Below, piece by piece: positions 54,785 through 63,642 of a DNA stretch of 64,000 nt (the first letter of the stretch is position 1; the number at the start of each line of letters is the position of its first letter). This DNA comes from Micrococcales bacterium (GTDB lineage Bacteria > Actinomycetota > Actinomycetes > S36-B12 > UBA10799). Where the stretch lies: assembly GCA_016703125.1 (NCBI GenBank), contig JADJCR010000002.1:372001-436000 (forward strand), in the 5' to 3' direction. The notes beneath the pieces were generated by a model. That model was not told the origin of the DNA. It was given only the letters and a program-made list of their open reading frames with translations, and did no database searches. The position numbers were made by a program, and so were the translations under genes.

Positions 54785-56174
54785 GTGGGCAGGAATGCCG
54801 GTGTCCGCCGTGGCCGGATCATGGCGGTGGTGGTGGCTGTCGCCTGGCTGGCTCTGGGGCTGGCATGGTCGCTGGCGAGCCCGCCGGGATCCTCACCGGA
54901 CGACGACTTCCACCTGGGTTCCATCTGGTGTGCCTGGGGACGCGAATCCACGGGGTGCGTCGAGGGCGCCATCGGTGAGACCAGGGTCGAAGTGCAGGTC
55001 CCCGCGCTGCAGCAGGCCTTCTCCAACTGCGTGGCGCTGAAACCGGAGGCCAGCGCCGCCTGCCAGTTCGCAGCGGAGGGCCCGGCACCGACGACGGCGA
55101 ACACCGGACTGTACCCGCCGGGCTACTACTCGTTCCTGCGACTGTTCGCCACGGACAACCTCGCGGGCTCCATCGTGGCCATGAGGATGGCGATCTGGAT
55201 CGTCTGTTCAGCGCTGTGGGCGGGCTTGTTACTGGTCATGCCCAGGACATCGAGGCATCGGGTCCTGCTGGCCGTCCTGGCAGCATTCGTCCCGCTCGGG
55301 CTGTTCCTGTCGGCCTCGACCAATCCCAGTGGCCTGGCCGTGACCACCATCCCGGTGGCGGTGCTGGCCGTCGCGTTCGCCGGGGACTTCAAGCGGCGAC
55401 GGGGTGCGGCGGCCGTGGGACTGGCAGCGGTGGCGGGCGTGGCGGCCGTCGTGACCCGCTCCGACGCGCCGTTCCTGCTGGCCCTTGGACTCGGGGCTGT
55501 GCTGCTTCTGCGGGTCCGCGACTGGCGTTCAGCGGGTTCCTGGTGGCCGGCTCCCGCGGCGGTGGCGGCCAGTGTCCTGCTGGGGCTGTTCATCGCGGGC
55601 ACCCAGACGCGCAACATCACCGGGGGTCTGCCCGGGGCGGACGGGACCGCGTCGGGGGCGGGTCCGTCCATCGGTGCTGTGCTGCGGTCACTGCCGACCT
55701 ACTTCGTCGGGGAATATGCCACGACTCTCGGCTACATGGACGTCCCCATGCCGGCGGTGGTGTGGGCACCCGTGGCAGCGGTGATGGCGGCCACTGCGGT
55801 GCTGGGGCTGGCCTCTTGGCGCCTGGAGAAGGGCCTGGCGGTCCTGCTCGTCGTTTTGGGCCAGGTGGTGGCCCTGCTGGCGCGTCAACGGCCCGCAGGC
55901 GTTGGTCCTCGGGGTCGCGCTGGCCGGGAGTCAGTCGCTGGCACTGCATCAGGTGCTCGTTCGCTACACCGTGGGGCTCGGGGCGCCGGGCGAGCACCTG
56001 TGGCTGCGTGACGGGCAGTGGTGGTGGGAGATTCCGATTTCCCCCCTTGCTGTGTGGCTGGCGGGTAGTGCCGCCTTCGCGTTCGCGGTCGCCTGGGTCC
56101 TGAGCCAACTCGTCCGTCCGGCCGACCAGGAGTCAGCGATTGCGGAGGTGGCCGCAGTCCACGCAGATCAGTGA
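54785..56174 (+). CDS. DUF2142 membrane protein, frameshifted in this sequence
   Basis: A membrane protein of about 462 residues and roughly ten helices, matching the DUF2142 family (LASPPGSSPDDDFHLGSIWC near the first helix), a GT-C-like group found in polysaccharide loci. Candidate role: transfer of a lipid-linked sugar outside the membrane, using the product of the DPM1-like enzyme. One extra C in the run at 55892-55894 breaks the frame; removal gives RQRPQALVLGVALAGSQSLA and a stop at 56174. GTG 54785 has GGAAGGG upstream. The last seven bases overlap the convergent sugar transferase gene. Confidence 0.8.
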
Positions 56175-57616
56175 GCCCCGCGGCCCGTGGCGACGGCCTT
56201 GACGGTCTTCACCATGATCACCAGGTCCAGCGTCGGTGACCAGTTCTCGACGTATCGCAGATCCATCTGCATCCGCTCGGACCACTCGACCTCTTTGCGG
56301 CCGGCGACCTGCCAGAGACCGGTGACGCCCGGCTTGGTCAGATGCCGCCGATGGTCGGAGGTGCCGAGCAGCGGCAACTCCTCGACGAGCATCGGCCGGG
56401 GGCCAACCAGGCTCATGTTGCCCTTCACGACGTTCCATAACTGGGGCAGCTCGTCGAGTGACCAGCGGCGCAGGAACCGGCCGAAGGGGGTGATGCGGGG
56501 GTCGGTCCGGTAGGCGTCTGGATCCCCCGCGATGCTGCCCAGCACGTCTTCGCGGCTCTCATGGGAGCCCTCGTACATGCTCCGGAACTTCACCAGGCGG
56601 TACACCCTGCCCGCCCGGCCGACCCGCTCCTGGATGAACAGCGCCGGACCCGGGGAGGTCAGGCGGATGATCAGCGCGATGAGGGCCATCAGCGGCGCCA
56701 CGAGGATCAGGCCCACGCCCGCGAAGACCACATCGGTGGCACGTTTGAGCAGCGCCTTCGGCCCTGTGAGCCGGGGCTCCTCGAGGTGCATCAAAGGCAG
56801 GCCGGCTGCCGGGCGGATGTTCAGCCGGGGACCGGTGACATCACCGAGAGTGGGGGCGACGAGCAAGTCGATGCTGGGACCTTCCAGCCGCCACGAGAGC
56901 CGTCGGACCATTTCACCGGTGATGGCGGAGGCCTGACTGATGGCGACAGCGTCGACTTCGTACTCCTCGAGAGCCGAACCGACCTGGTCGAGCCATGCGT
57001 CCAGCGCTGTCAGCGAGGTGGGACCGGGCATGTCCACAACCACCTTGAAGCCGGTGCGCGGATCCTTGGACAGGCCGGCCTCGATGTCGTCGAGAGCCGG
57101 ACCGGAACCTATCACCAGAGTCCTGCGCATGAGGTTGCCCTTGTGGCGCTGGCTGAAGACCCACACGCGCATCAAGCGCCTGCCCAGCGGCAGCAGGACC
57201 GCACCCGCGAGGAAGGTGGCCACCATGAACTTGCGGCCGTCGCTGATCTCGAGGATGAAACCGACTGAGGCGAAGAACGCGAACGTGCCCACGGTGGCGG
57301 TGATCACGTTCTTGAATTCCTCGGAACCGACCCCGATCCGGCTGCTGTCATAGGCACCACGCATGGCCAGTACCGCCACCCAGACACCGAGGATGGTCAA
57401 TGCCACGAACCAGGGATACGCGCCGGAGCCCTGTGCGACGAACAGGCCGATGGCCACCGAAACGGCGATGACGAGGGCATCGACGGCCATTGCCACGATG
57501 CTCATGGATCGCAGGGGATCGGCTGACGACCGGGCGGCGTCGTGCGCGAAGCGGGCAAGGGCTTCAGGCAGTGGTGCGCGACCACTGACGGGTTGCCCGA
57601 CGTGCTGAAGCGCCAT
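56168..57616 (-). CDS. Undecaprenyl-phosphate sugar phosphotransferase (WbaP/EpsE type)
   Basis: The likely initiating enzyme, which moves a sugar-1-phosphate from an NDP-sugar to polyprenyl phosphate. The 482 residues show four N-terminal helices (about 40-150), a CoA-binding-like middle domain (LVIGSGPALDDIEAGLSKDP), another helix, and the C-terminal sugar-transferase domain: KRATDVVFAGVGLILVAPLM, VGRAGRVYRLVKFRSM, WSLDELPQLWNVVKGNMSLV, GPRPMLVEELPL and KPGVTGLWQVAGR. The ATG at 57616 has GGAAGGGG upstream. The long middle part is typical of the poly-isoprenyl phosphate hexose-1-phosphate family. Confidence 0.93.
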   Translation of the reverse strand: MALQHVGQPVSGRAPLPEALARFAHDAARSSADPLRSMSIVAMAVDALVIAVSVAIGLFVAQGSGAYPWFVALTILGVWVAVLAMRGAYDSSRIGVGSEEFKNVITATVGTFAFFASVGFILEISDGRKFMVATFLAGAVLLPLGRRLMRVWVFSQRHKGNLMRRTLVIGSGPALDDIEAGLSKDPRTGFKVVVDMPGPTSLTALDAWLDQVGSALEEYEVDAVAISQASAITGEMVRRLSWRLEGPSIDLLVAPTLGDVTGPRLNIRPAAGLPLMHLEEPRLTGPKALLKRATDVVFAGVGLILVAPLMALIALIIRLTSPGPALFIQERVGRAGRVYRLVKFRSMYEGSHESREDVLGSIAGDPDAYRTDPRITPFGRFLRRWSLDELPQLWNVVKGNMSLVGPRPMLVEELPLLGTSDHRRHLTKPGVTGLWQVAGRKEVEWSERMQMDLRYVENWSPTLDLVIMVKTVKAVATGRGAH

Positions 57617-57759
57617 CGTCACCCCTTCCGCCTGTGGCCGTCTCCCCTCAGCAGGGTGGCATGTGGGCCGAAGGAGGTGCGAACCCGGAATACCCTTCGT
57701 GACCCTTTTGTAATGCCTGGTCACAGCCGGTCATCGGGCCGTTCCAGGGTGCAGCAGGG

Positions 57760-58644
57760 TCAGCCCAGCACCTGCAGTCCGAACAGGATCGCCCAGATCA
57801 CCCCGAGGATCTGCAGAACCCGGTCACCCCACACGAGATCCTCCGGGGCCTCCGCGCACCCCGCATCCACGTCGCGGGCGTAGCGCAGCAGTAGCAGGAC
57901 GAAGGGGATCACCGAGAGCTGCGCCCACAGGGCGCTGCCACCGTCACCGAATTCTGAGGCCCACAGCCCGTAGAAGACCACCGCGATGCCGACCGATACG
58001 CCCCAGACGAACCGCAGGTAGCCCTCGGAGTACTCGCGCAGCCCCCGGCGGGTTTCCGCCTCGTGGCCGTGGGTCACCAGTTCGCTGTAGCGCTTGCCCG
58101 CCACCACGAACATCGCCGATGCCGCGGTGACGGTGAGGAACCACGTGCTGATCGGGATCCCACTGGCGACACCGCCGGCGATCGCCCGCAGGACGAACCC
58201 GGCTGCCACGCTGGCGAGGTCGAGGACGGGCTGGTGCTTGGCCCAGAAAACATACACGGCTTGTAGCAACAGGTAGGCGAGCAGCAGCAGGGACAGGTCC
58301 GGGCTGCCCAGGGCCAGGGGGGCCCCGAGTGCCACCACCGCGAGGAGCGCAGCGGTCCCAGCTGCGACCAGCACCGGAACCGTGCCCGCAGCGATAGGAC
58401 GACTCCGCTTCGTGGGGTGGTTCAGATCGGCTTCGCGGTCGAGGACGTCGTTGGTGAGGTAGACCGCGGACGAGGCGGCACAGAACGAGACGAAGGCCAG
58501 CAGCGTGTAGCCGAGGACCGAGGCGTTCCCGATCTGCCCCGAGGCCAGCGGCACCGCGAGCACGAGGAGGTTCTTGATCCACTGCTTGGGCCGCATGGAG
58601 ACCAGCAGGCCGCGGGCGACCGACGTCGCTGCCTCAGTGGTCAT
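57760..58644 (-). CDS. ubiA: Decaprenyl-phosphate phosphoribosyltransferase (UbiA family)
   Basis: A 294-residue UbiA-fold prenyl-phosphate transferase with about nine membrane helices. It carries MRPKQWIKNLLVLAVPLASG and YLTNDVLDREADLNHPTKRS, which hold the first Asp-rich motif, plus YVFWAKHQPVLDLASVAAGF; these match the phosphoribosyltransferase (Rv3806c) type rather than menaquinone MenA. The product decaprenyl-phosphoribose is the precursor of decaprenyl-phosphoarabinose. The ATG at 58644 has GAAGG upstream. No DprE1 or DprE2 gene is certain in the window. Confidence 0.88.
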   Translation of the reverse strand: MTTEAATSVARGLLVSMRPKQWIKNLLVLAVPLASGQIGNASVLGYTLLAFVSFCAASSAVYLTNDVLDREADLNHPTKRSRPIAAGTVPVLVAAGTAALLAVVALGAPLALGSPDLSLLLLAYLLLQAVYVFWAKHQPVLDLASVAAGFVLRAIAGGVASGIPISTWFLTVTAASAMFVVAGKRYSELVTHGHEAETRRGLREYSEGYLRFVWGVSVGIAVVFYGLWASEFGDGGSALWAQLSVIPFVLLLLRYARDVDAGCAEAPEDLVWGDRVLQILGVIWAILFGLQVLG

Positions 58645-58677
58645 GGAAGCACCTTCTTCGATGTCGGGACCGGGCCG

Positions 58678-58683
58678 ATTCTA
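58678..58683 (-). promoter_or_regulatory. -10 box for ubiA
   Basis: TAGAAT on the minus strand, 33 bases before ATG 58644. No clear -35. Confidence 0.35.
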
Positions 58684-58782
58684 GTGTGCTGCCCGAATCG
58701 AGAAGGCGGGCGCGACCCCAGCGACCCCAATCACGAGGCGGGAGAGATAGGTACAACGGGGAGCGAAGAGGACGCGCCGGAT

Positions 58783-58809
58783 CGCTCCCGGGTATCCGCT
58801 AGTCTCCCG
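58783..58809 (+). repeat. 27-base dispersed intergenic repeat, copy 2
   Basis: CGCTCCCGGGTATCCG (58783-58798), three differing bases, then GTCTCCCG; 24 of 27 bases match the copy at 11118-11144. It lies in the 194-base gap between ubiA and the glycoside hydrolase, just past the hydrolase stop. Confidence 0.6.
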
Positions 58810-58838
58810 GGTGGAACTGAAGGTCGCGGACCCCAAAG

Positions 58839-60032
58839 TCACGCCATCCGCAGCAGCACTGGCTGGGTGTCCACTGTTGTGGTTTCCGCGGTCGCGCAGG
58901 ACCCGTCGACGCGGCACACCTGCAGTCCCCGGGTGTCCACCGCGACCGGTGAAACGGTGGCCCACACGATGCTGAACGCGGCGCCGTCGGCGGCGGTGAA
59001 GGCGCACCGCCGGACGCCGGCCAAGTCCGAGCAGCCCGCGGCGCGGGCGCCGGTGAGCCAGTCGCGCACGGTGAGGAAGGCAGTGCCGGCGGGGGTGATG
59101 CCGGCGGTGGTCGTCATGTCGATGCCCAGCACGCCGAGGTCCCAGCCGTACCAGTAGGTCCGGGCCACGCCCAGCGTGGCGGAGTCCACGAACGTGCGCG
59201 CGACGTAGGTGGCCGCGGTGGTGGTTTCCGGTACCACCTGCGGCATCCCGGCCCGCCGGTCGCCGTAGTTCACCTCGGTGTCCCACAGGGGACGATTGAT
59301 GCCGACCCGGTTGAGGACGCGCTGGGCGGCGCGGATGCTGGCCGCGCGGGCGTCCGGTCCCTTCGTGGTGTCCACAGGGTAGAGGTGGACCGCCATGGCG
59401 TCGACGGGGTCGCCCGCCTTGTGCAGGGCGCGGGCGTATCGGAAGAAGAAACTCTCGTTCTGGAACAATGGCCCGGGGATGACGGTGCTCGAGGCCGCCA
59501 CGACCGTTGCGGAGGGGTCGATGAGCTTGATGGTGTCGTAGGCCCGACGGGTCAACTGGGCCAGGGCCGTCCAGTCCCCCTCGTAGAAACTGCGGGTGTT
59601 GGCCTCGTTCCAGATCTGGTAGGCGGTGATGCGCCCCTCGTAGCGCTTGACGACCTCGCGCAGGAAGCCGAGGTAGTCCTCCGGATCACGGGGCAGGGAG
59701 GTGGTCCCCTGCCCGTACAGGCCGGGAAGTTGCGGGTTGCGTGCGGCCCATGCGGGTGTCGATCCGAGGACGTACAGGATGTCGTCGGCACCGGCCGCCT
59801 GCGCGTTGGTCACCGCGGCGTCCAGGGCCGTCCAGTCGTAGACGTCACGGGCGCGTTCGATCTGGTCCCAGCGCACCCCGGCGTCCCACAGGCGCACTGA
59901 GGACAGGCTGACCCCCACGGGTGCGGCCTGCGCGATCCCCGCCACGTGCTGGCCGAAGCCCTGCGCAGGGAGCGGCTGTCCGGGACCCACGCCCAACAGC
60001 AGCGCCCCGACGACTGCGGCGGCACCGATCAC
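58839..60032 (-). CDS. Secreted glycoside hydrolase, clan-A (GH39-like), paralogue 1
   Basis: A 397-residue TIM-barrel hydrolase. After a hydrophobic N-terminus come SVRLWDAGVRWDQIERA, ILYVLGSTPAWAARNP, AYQIWNEANTRSFYEG (acid/base Glu in NEA) and LWDTEVNYGDRR (nucleophile Glu). A Cys-containing C-terminal domain (CSDLAGVRRCAF, CRVDGSC) follows. It belongs to the same family as the two genes at 61108 and 62338. The GTG at 60032 overlaps the glycosyltransferase stop. Secreted action on the exported polysaccharide is inferred. Confidence 0.8.
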   Translation of the reverse strand: MIGAAAVVGALLLGVGPGQPLPAQGFGQHVAGIAQAAPVGVSLSSVRLWDAGVRWDQIERARDVYDWTALDAAVTNAQAAGADDILYVLGSTPAWAARNPQLPGLYGQGTTSLPRDPEDYLGFLREVVKRYEGRITAYQIWNEANTRSFYEGDWTALAQLTRRAYDTIKLIDPSATVVAASSTVIPGPLFQNESFFFRYARALHKAGDPVDAMAVHLYPVDTTKGPDARAASIRAAQRVLNRVGINRPLWDTEVNYGDRRAGMPQVVPETTTAATYVARTFVDSATLGVARTYWYGWDLGVLGIDMTTTAGITPAGTAFLTVRDWLTGARAAGCSDLAGVRRCAFTAADGAAFSIVWATVSPVAVDTRGLQVCRVDGSCATAETTTVDTQPVLLRMA

Positions 60033-61111
60033 CGGGCCAGCCTTTCGCACAGGTCCGCGTACCCGTCGATGACGTCCTCCCACACGTACGCGGTCTCGGC
60101 CCGCAGGCGTGCCAGCCGGCCGCGGTCGTCGTGCGCCACCTCGTCGTGGTCCACCGCACGGGCGACCCCGGTCTCGTCGGTGAACCATGCTGCGTGACCG
60201 CCGGTGACCTCGCGGTTGAAGGCGCAGTCGTAGGCGGTGATGCGGGTGCTGGCGCCCATGGCGCGCAGCAGGGAGGGGTTCGTCCCGCCGACGGAATGGC
60301 CGTGCAGGACGCTGCGGGAGCCGACGTAGAGCTGGTCGAGCAGCTCCTGGTCCCAGACCGATCCGAGCAGCCGGATCCGCTGTTCGCCGCGCGCCGCGCC
60401 TGCCACGGCGGTCGCGTACTCGTGGGAGTAACTGGCCGCGCCCACCACGACCAGGGGGAGTTTCGCTGCGCTGCGCCGGTAGCCGCGCACGATCTCCAGC
60501 ACATGGTTCTCGGGCTCGAAGCGTGCCACGCACAGGTGGTAGCCGTCCCGAGTCAGGCCGACCTCCGCCAGGCGAGGCGCCGGCGGATCGACCAGCGGCG
60601 CACCGTAGGGCAGGTACACGCCCTCACGGCCGTAGCGTTGCTGCACGTAGTCGGCGATGGCGTGGGCGTCGGCGATGATCGCGTCCGCGTGCATGACCGC
60701 CGAGCGCTCCGCCCACGCGTAGTACCTGGCGCCGAACCCCTCCCACTTGGCTCGCTCCGCCTCAAGGCCGTCGACGTGCACGGCCACGGGGATGCCACGC
60801 AGTTTCAGCGGCGAGACGAACGGGGCGTTGCCGCTGTTGAACACGATCGCCACGTCGAGGCCGTGGAACATCGCATGTGCTGTGGACAGCGCGGTGTGGC
60901 TGAGAGTCTCGGCAGCCTTCAGCCGCAGTGCCGGCAGGTTGACCAGCCGGGTGCCCTGGTAATGCCGCAGGGTCTGGCCGGGGTTGCGGCAGTACACCGT
61001 GACATCCCACCCGCGTCGTGCCAGCCCGGGCCCGATGAACTCCACGGCGGTCTCGAAGCCGCCGTGGCGCGCCGGGATGCCCCGGGTGCCCAGCAGGGCG
61101 ACGCGCCTCAC
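60029..61111 (-). CDS. Glycosyltransferase, DUF1972/GT4 type
   Basis: A 360-residue GT-B enzyme whose N-terminus is a DUF1972 domain, found in rhamnosyltransferases: LLGTRGIPARHGGFETAVEF and VFNSGNAPFVSPLKLRGIP, then VHVDGLEAERAKWEGFGARY. The donor half has FEPENHVLEIVRGYRRS and HGHSVGGTNPSLLRAMGA. The GTG at 61111 overlaps the upstream hydrolase stop; its own stop overlaps the next hydrolase start, so all are one tight operon. Confidence 0.88.
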   Translation of the reverse strand: MRRVALLGTRGIPARHGGFETAVEFIGPGLARRGWDVTVYCRNPGQTLRHYQGTRLVNLPALRLKAAETLSHTALSTAHAMFHGLDVAIVFNSGNAPFVSPLKLRGIPVAVHVDGLEAERAKWEGFGARYYAWAERSAVMHADAIIADAHAIADYVQQRYGREGVYLPYGAPLVDPPAPRLAEVGLTRDGYHLCVARFEPENHVLEIVRGYRRSAAKLPLVVVGAASYSHEYATAVAGAARGEQRIRLLGSVWDQELLDQLYVGSRSVLHGHSVGGTNPSLLRAMGASTRITAYDCAFNREVTGGHAAWFTDETGVARAVDHDEVAHDDRGRLARLRAETAYVWEDVIDGYADLCERLAR

Positions 61112-62316
61112 GACAGCCGGATCGGCGCCGCGCCCACCTTCACCGTCGTCGCGGCGGGCTTGGTCGACCCGGTGAGCGTGGTCACCGTGGTCACTCCCGA
61201 GGGCCGCTTGATGGTCTTGGATGTGGCGGCGTAGACGATCCGGGTCGCGCCCACGGAGCAGGTGGTGATCCCGCGGGAGGTCTTGCATCCCTTCCAGGCA
61301 CCTGCGGACAGCCAGTCGCGGGTGTTCAGGAACGCGCGCCCGGCGCGGGTTACCGACCCGTCCGGCGCGGTCAGCGAGATGCCGAGCACGTCGATGTCCC
61401 AGCCGTACCAGTACGTGCGCGCGATGCCGTACCGCGCGGAGTCCAGGTAGGTGCGCGCGACGTAGGCGGCGGCTTTCTTCGGCTTCGGCACGACCTGACT
61501 GGCGGTGCGCCGGTCCCCGTAGTTGACCTCGGTGTCCCACAGCGGCTTGTTGATGCCTACCTTGCCCATGACCTGCCGGACCGCGGCGATGCTGGCCACG
61601 CGGGCGTCCGGACCCTGCTTCGGGTTGACCGGGTACAGGTGCACGCTGATCGCGTCGACCTTTGCCTTCTGCCGTTTCAACTCGCGCAGGTAGCGGAAGA
61701 AGAAACTCTCCGTCTGGAACTTCGCCGTGGGGATCACGGTGCTGGACGCAGCCACGATGTCGGCCTTCGGGTCGGCCGCGCGGATGGTCTTGGACGCCTT
61801 CTTGGTCAGTGCCGCGAGCTTGATCCACCCGTCGTACTTCCCGCCGTTGTAGAAGCTGCGGGTGTTGGCCTCGTTCCAGATCTGGTAGGCCGTGATGCGC
61901 CCCTGGTACCGCTGGGCGACGGCCTTGGCGTACTTGAGGTAGTAGGAGGACTTCTTCGGCAGCGAGGCGGTGCCGGGGCCGTACAGGTCGGTGCTGGAGA
62001 ACCGGCTGGCCGCCCACTTCGGGGTGGACCCGAGGACGTAGAGGATCTCCGATGCCCCAGCGCGCTCGGCGGCGGCCACGGCGTTGTCCAGCGCGGCCCA
62101 GTCGTAGGTGCCCTTCGTGGGCTGGATCTGATCCCAGCGCACGCCGGCATCCCACAGCCGTACCGCGGAGACGCTCACCCCGGGGGTCGCACCGGCACCC
62201 AGTGCCGCCACATGCAGGCCGAACTGCTCCGGACCGATCGTCTTGGCGGCGGCGGTCCCCGGCACTGACATCACACCGACGGCCACCACTGCAGGCAGCA
62301 CAGCCCAACGGATCAT
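61108..62316 (-). CDS. Secreted glycoside hydrolase, clan-A (GH39-like), paralogue 2
   Basis: A 402-residue secreted hydrolase, close in sequence to paralogue 1. It starts with a signal peptide (MIRWAVLPAVVAVGVMS...GTAAA), then AVRLWDAGVRWDQIQPTKGT, LYVLGSTPKWAASRF, AYQIWNEANTRSFYNGG and WDTEVNYGDRR, so both catalytic Glu residues are kept. The C-terminal domain has Cys and many Lys/Thr residues. The ATG at 62316 has GGGAGG seven bases upstream, better than the upstream GTG or ATG in the frame. Confidence 0.82.
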   Translation of the reverse strand: MIRWAVLPAVVAVGVMSVPGTAAAKTIGPEQFGLHVAALGAGATPGVSVSAVRLWDAGVRWDQIQPTKGTYDWAALDNAVAAAERAGASEILYVLGSTPKWAASRFSSTDLYGPGTASLPKKSSYYLKYAKAVAQRYQGRITAYQIWNEANTRSFYNGGKYDGWIKLAALTKKASKTIRAADPKADIVAASSTVIPTAKFQTESFFFRYLRELKRQKAKVDAISVHLYPVNPKQGPDARVASIAAVRQVMGKVGINKPLWDTEVNYGDRRTASQVVPKPKKAAAYVARTYLDSARYGIARTYWYGWDIDVLGISLTAPDGSVTRAGRAFLNTRDWLSAGAWKGCKTSRGITTCSVGATRIVYAATSKTIKRPSGVTTVTTLTGSTKPAATTVKVGAAPIRLS

Positions 62317-62337
62317 CGATTCGCCTCCCATGAGTTG

Positions 62338-63642
62338 TTATGGAACCAGCAGGACCGGCGCCTGCTTGACGCGGACCTGTCGGTTCTTGATGCGTTCACA
62401 GCTCCCGTCCAGCGAGCAGACCTCACGGACGTCGAACCGCGAACGCGGCAATGTCACTGTCCGCGTCTTCTTCAGCGGCGCGTACAGGATGTACTGCTTC
62501 TGCCCCGATCGCTTCAGCGAGCACACCGTCACCCGTTGGTCCGAGCACGTCCCCCACTTCGCACCGGACAGCCAGCCCTGGACGGTGAAGAAGGCCTGAC
62601 CGGGCGGTAGCACGTTCCCGGAGACCTCCTGAGTCGTGCTGATCCCCATGACCTGCGACTCCCACGAGTACCAGAAGACCTTGGTGATGTCGTAGCGCAG
62701 GCTGTCCACGAAGGTCCGCCCGAGGTACGCCGCCCCCACCTTGGGCTTGAAGACCTCCTCGGGATGACCGTTGTCACGGCGGTTGCCGTAGTTGACCTCG
62801 GTGTCCCAGATCGGCACCCGGGAAAGCCCGACCTTGTCGACGACCACGCGGGCCATCTCCAGTCCCTCCAACCGGTCGGTGGGGTTACCCCCACCGGGGC
62901 CGCTCAGCGTCCAGGGGTACAGGTGCACACTGATGGCGTCGAGCTTCACCTTGCGGTTACGGATGGAGCGCAGGTAGCGGTAGAAGAAGCTCTCCGTGGC
63001 GAACTTCTTGCCCTGGATGACCGTGCTCGAGGCGCTGACGATCTGCGCCTTCGGGTCGATGGCGCGGATCTCGTCGGCCGCGATGTCGGTCATGAGGGCC
63101 ATGCGCTTCCAGTGCGCGGTGCGTTCCGGTGCCCAGAAGGATGCGAGGTTGGCCTCGTTCCAGATCTGGTAACTGGTGATCCGGCCCTGGTAGCGGGTGG
63201 CCACCGCGCGCACCCAGTCCCGCCAGTAGCTCAGCTTCGCCGGCTCCGAGGCGGTCCCGCCGCCGTAGTAGTACGTGTCGGGCCGGATGTACTTCGCGGC
63301 CCAGTCGGGGGTGGAGCCGAGCACGTACATGATCTCGCGGGCGCCGGCGTCTTCAGCGGTGGCCACCGCGGTGTCGAGCCGGTCCCAGTCGTACTCGCCC
63401 TGCGCCTTCTCGACCTGGTCCCAACGCACGCCGGTGTCCCACAGTCGCACTCCGCCGAGCGGGCCCGGGAACTCCTTGCCCGCGCTCAGGGTCGACACGT
63501 GCATGCCGAAGATGCCGCGATCGATCTTGCTCCACGAGGACGTGGGCGGTGGCGTCACGGGCTGGGGGACCGCCTGTGCAGGGGCAGTGCTGAGGAGGGC
63601 GGCGGCCGCGAGGGCGGTGGCCGCGAGCAGGCGTGCGCTCAT
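62338..63642 (-). CDS. Secreted glycoside hydrolase, clan-A (GH39-like), paralogue 3
   Basis: A 434-residue hydrolase with a clear signal peptide (MSARLLAATALAAAALLSTA, cleavage after AQA). It has VRLWDTGVRWDQVEKAQGEY, IMYVLGSTPDWAAKYI, SYQIWNEANLASFWAP and IWDTEVNYGNRR, with both catalytic glutamates. It is the most divergent of the three. The C-terminal domain contains CSDQRVTVCSLK and CSLDGSCERI. The ATG at 63642 overlaps the stop of the gene at the right edge. Confidence 0.82.
   Translation of the reverse strand: MSARLLAATALAAAALLSTAPAQAVPQPVTPPPTSSWSKIDRGIFGMHVSTLSAGKEFPGPLGGVRLWDTGVRWDQVEKAQGEYDWDRLDTAVATAEDAGAREIMYVLGSTPDWAAKYIRPDTYYYGGGTASEPAKLSYWRDWVRAVATRYQGRITSYQIWNEANLASFWAPERTAHWKRMALMTDIAADEIRAIDPKAQIVSASSTVIQGKKFATESFFYRYLRSIRNRKVKLDAISVHLYPWTLSGPGGGNPTDRLEGLEMARVVVDKVGLSRVPIWDTEVNYGNRRDNGHPEEVFKPKVGAAYLGRTFVDSLRYDITKVFWYSWESQVMGISTTQEVSGNVLPPGQAFFTVQGWLSGAKWGTCSDQRVTVCSLKRSGQKQYILYAPLKKTRTVTLPRSRFDVREVCSLDGSCERIKNRQVRVKQAPVLLVP

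Noticed and set aside
59360..59380. DnaA-like TGTCCACAG text inside coding DNA
   Set aside because: Single near-matches inside genes are expected by chance and are not paired like the 11163-11183 sites.
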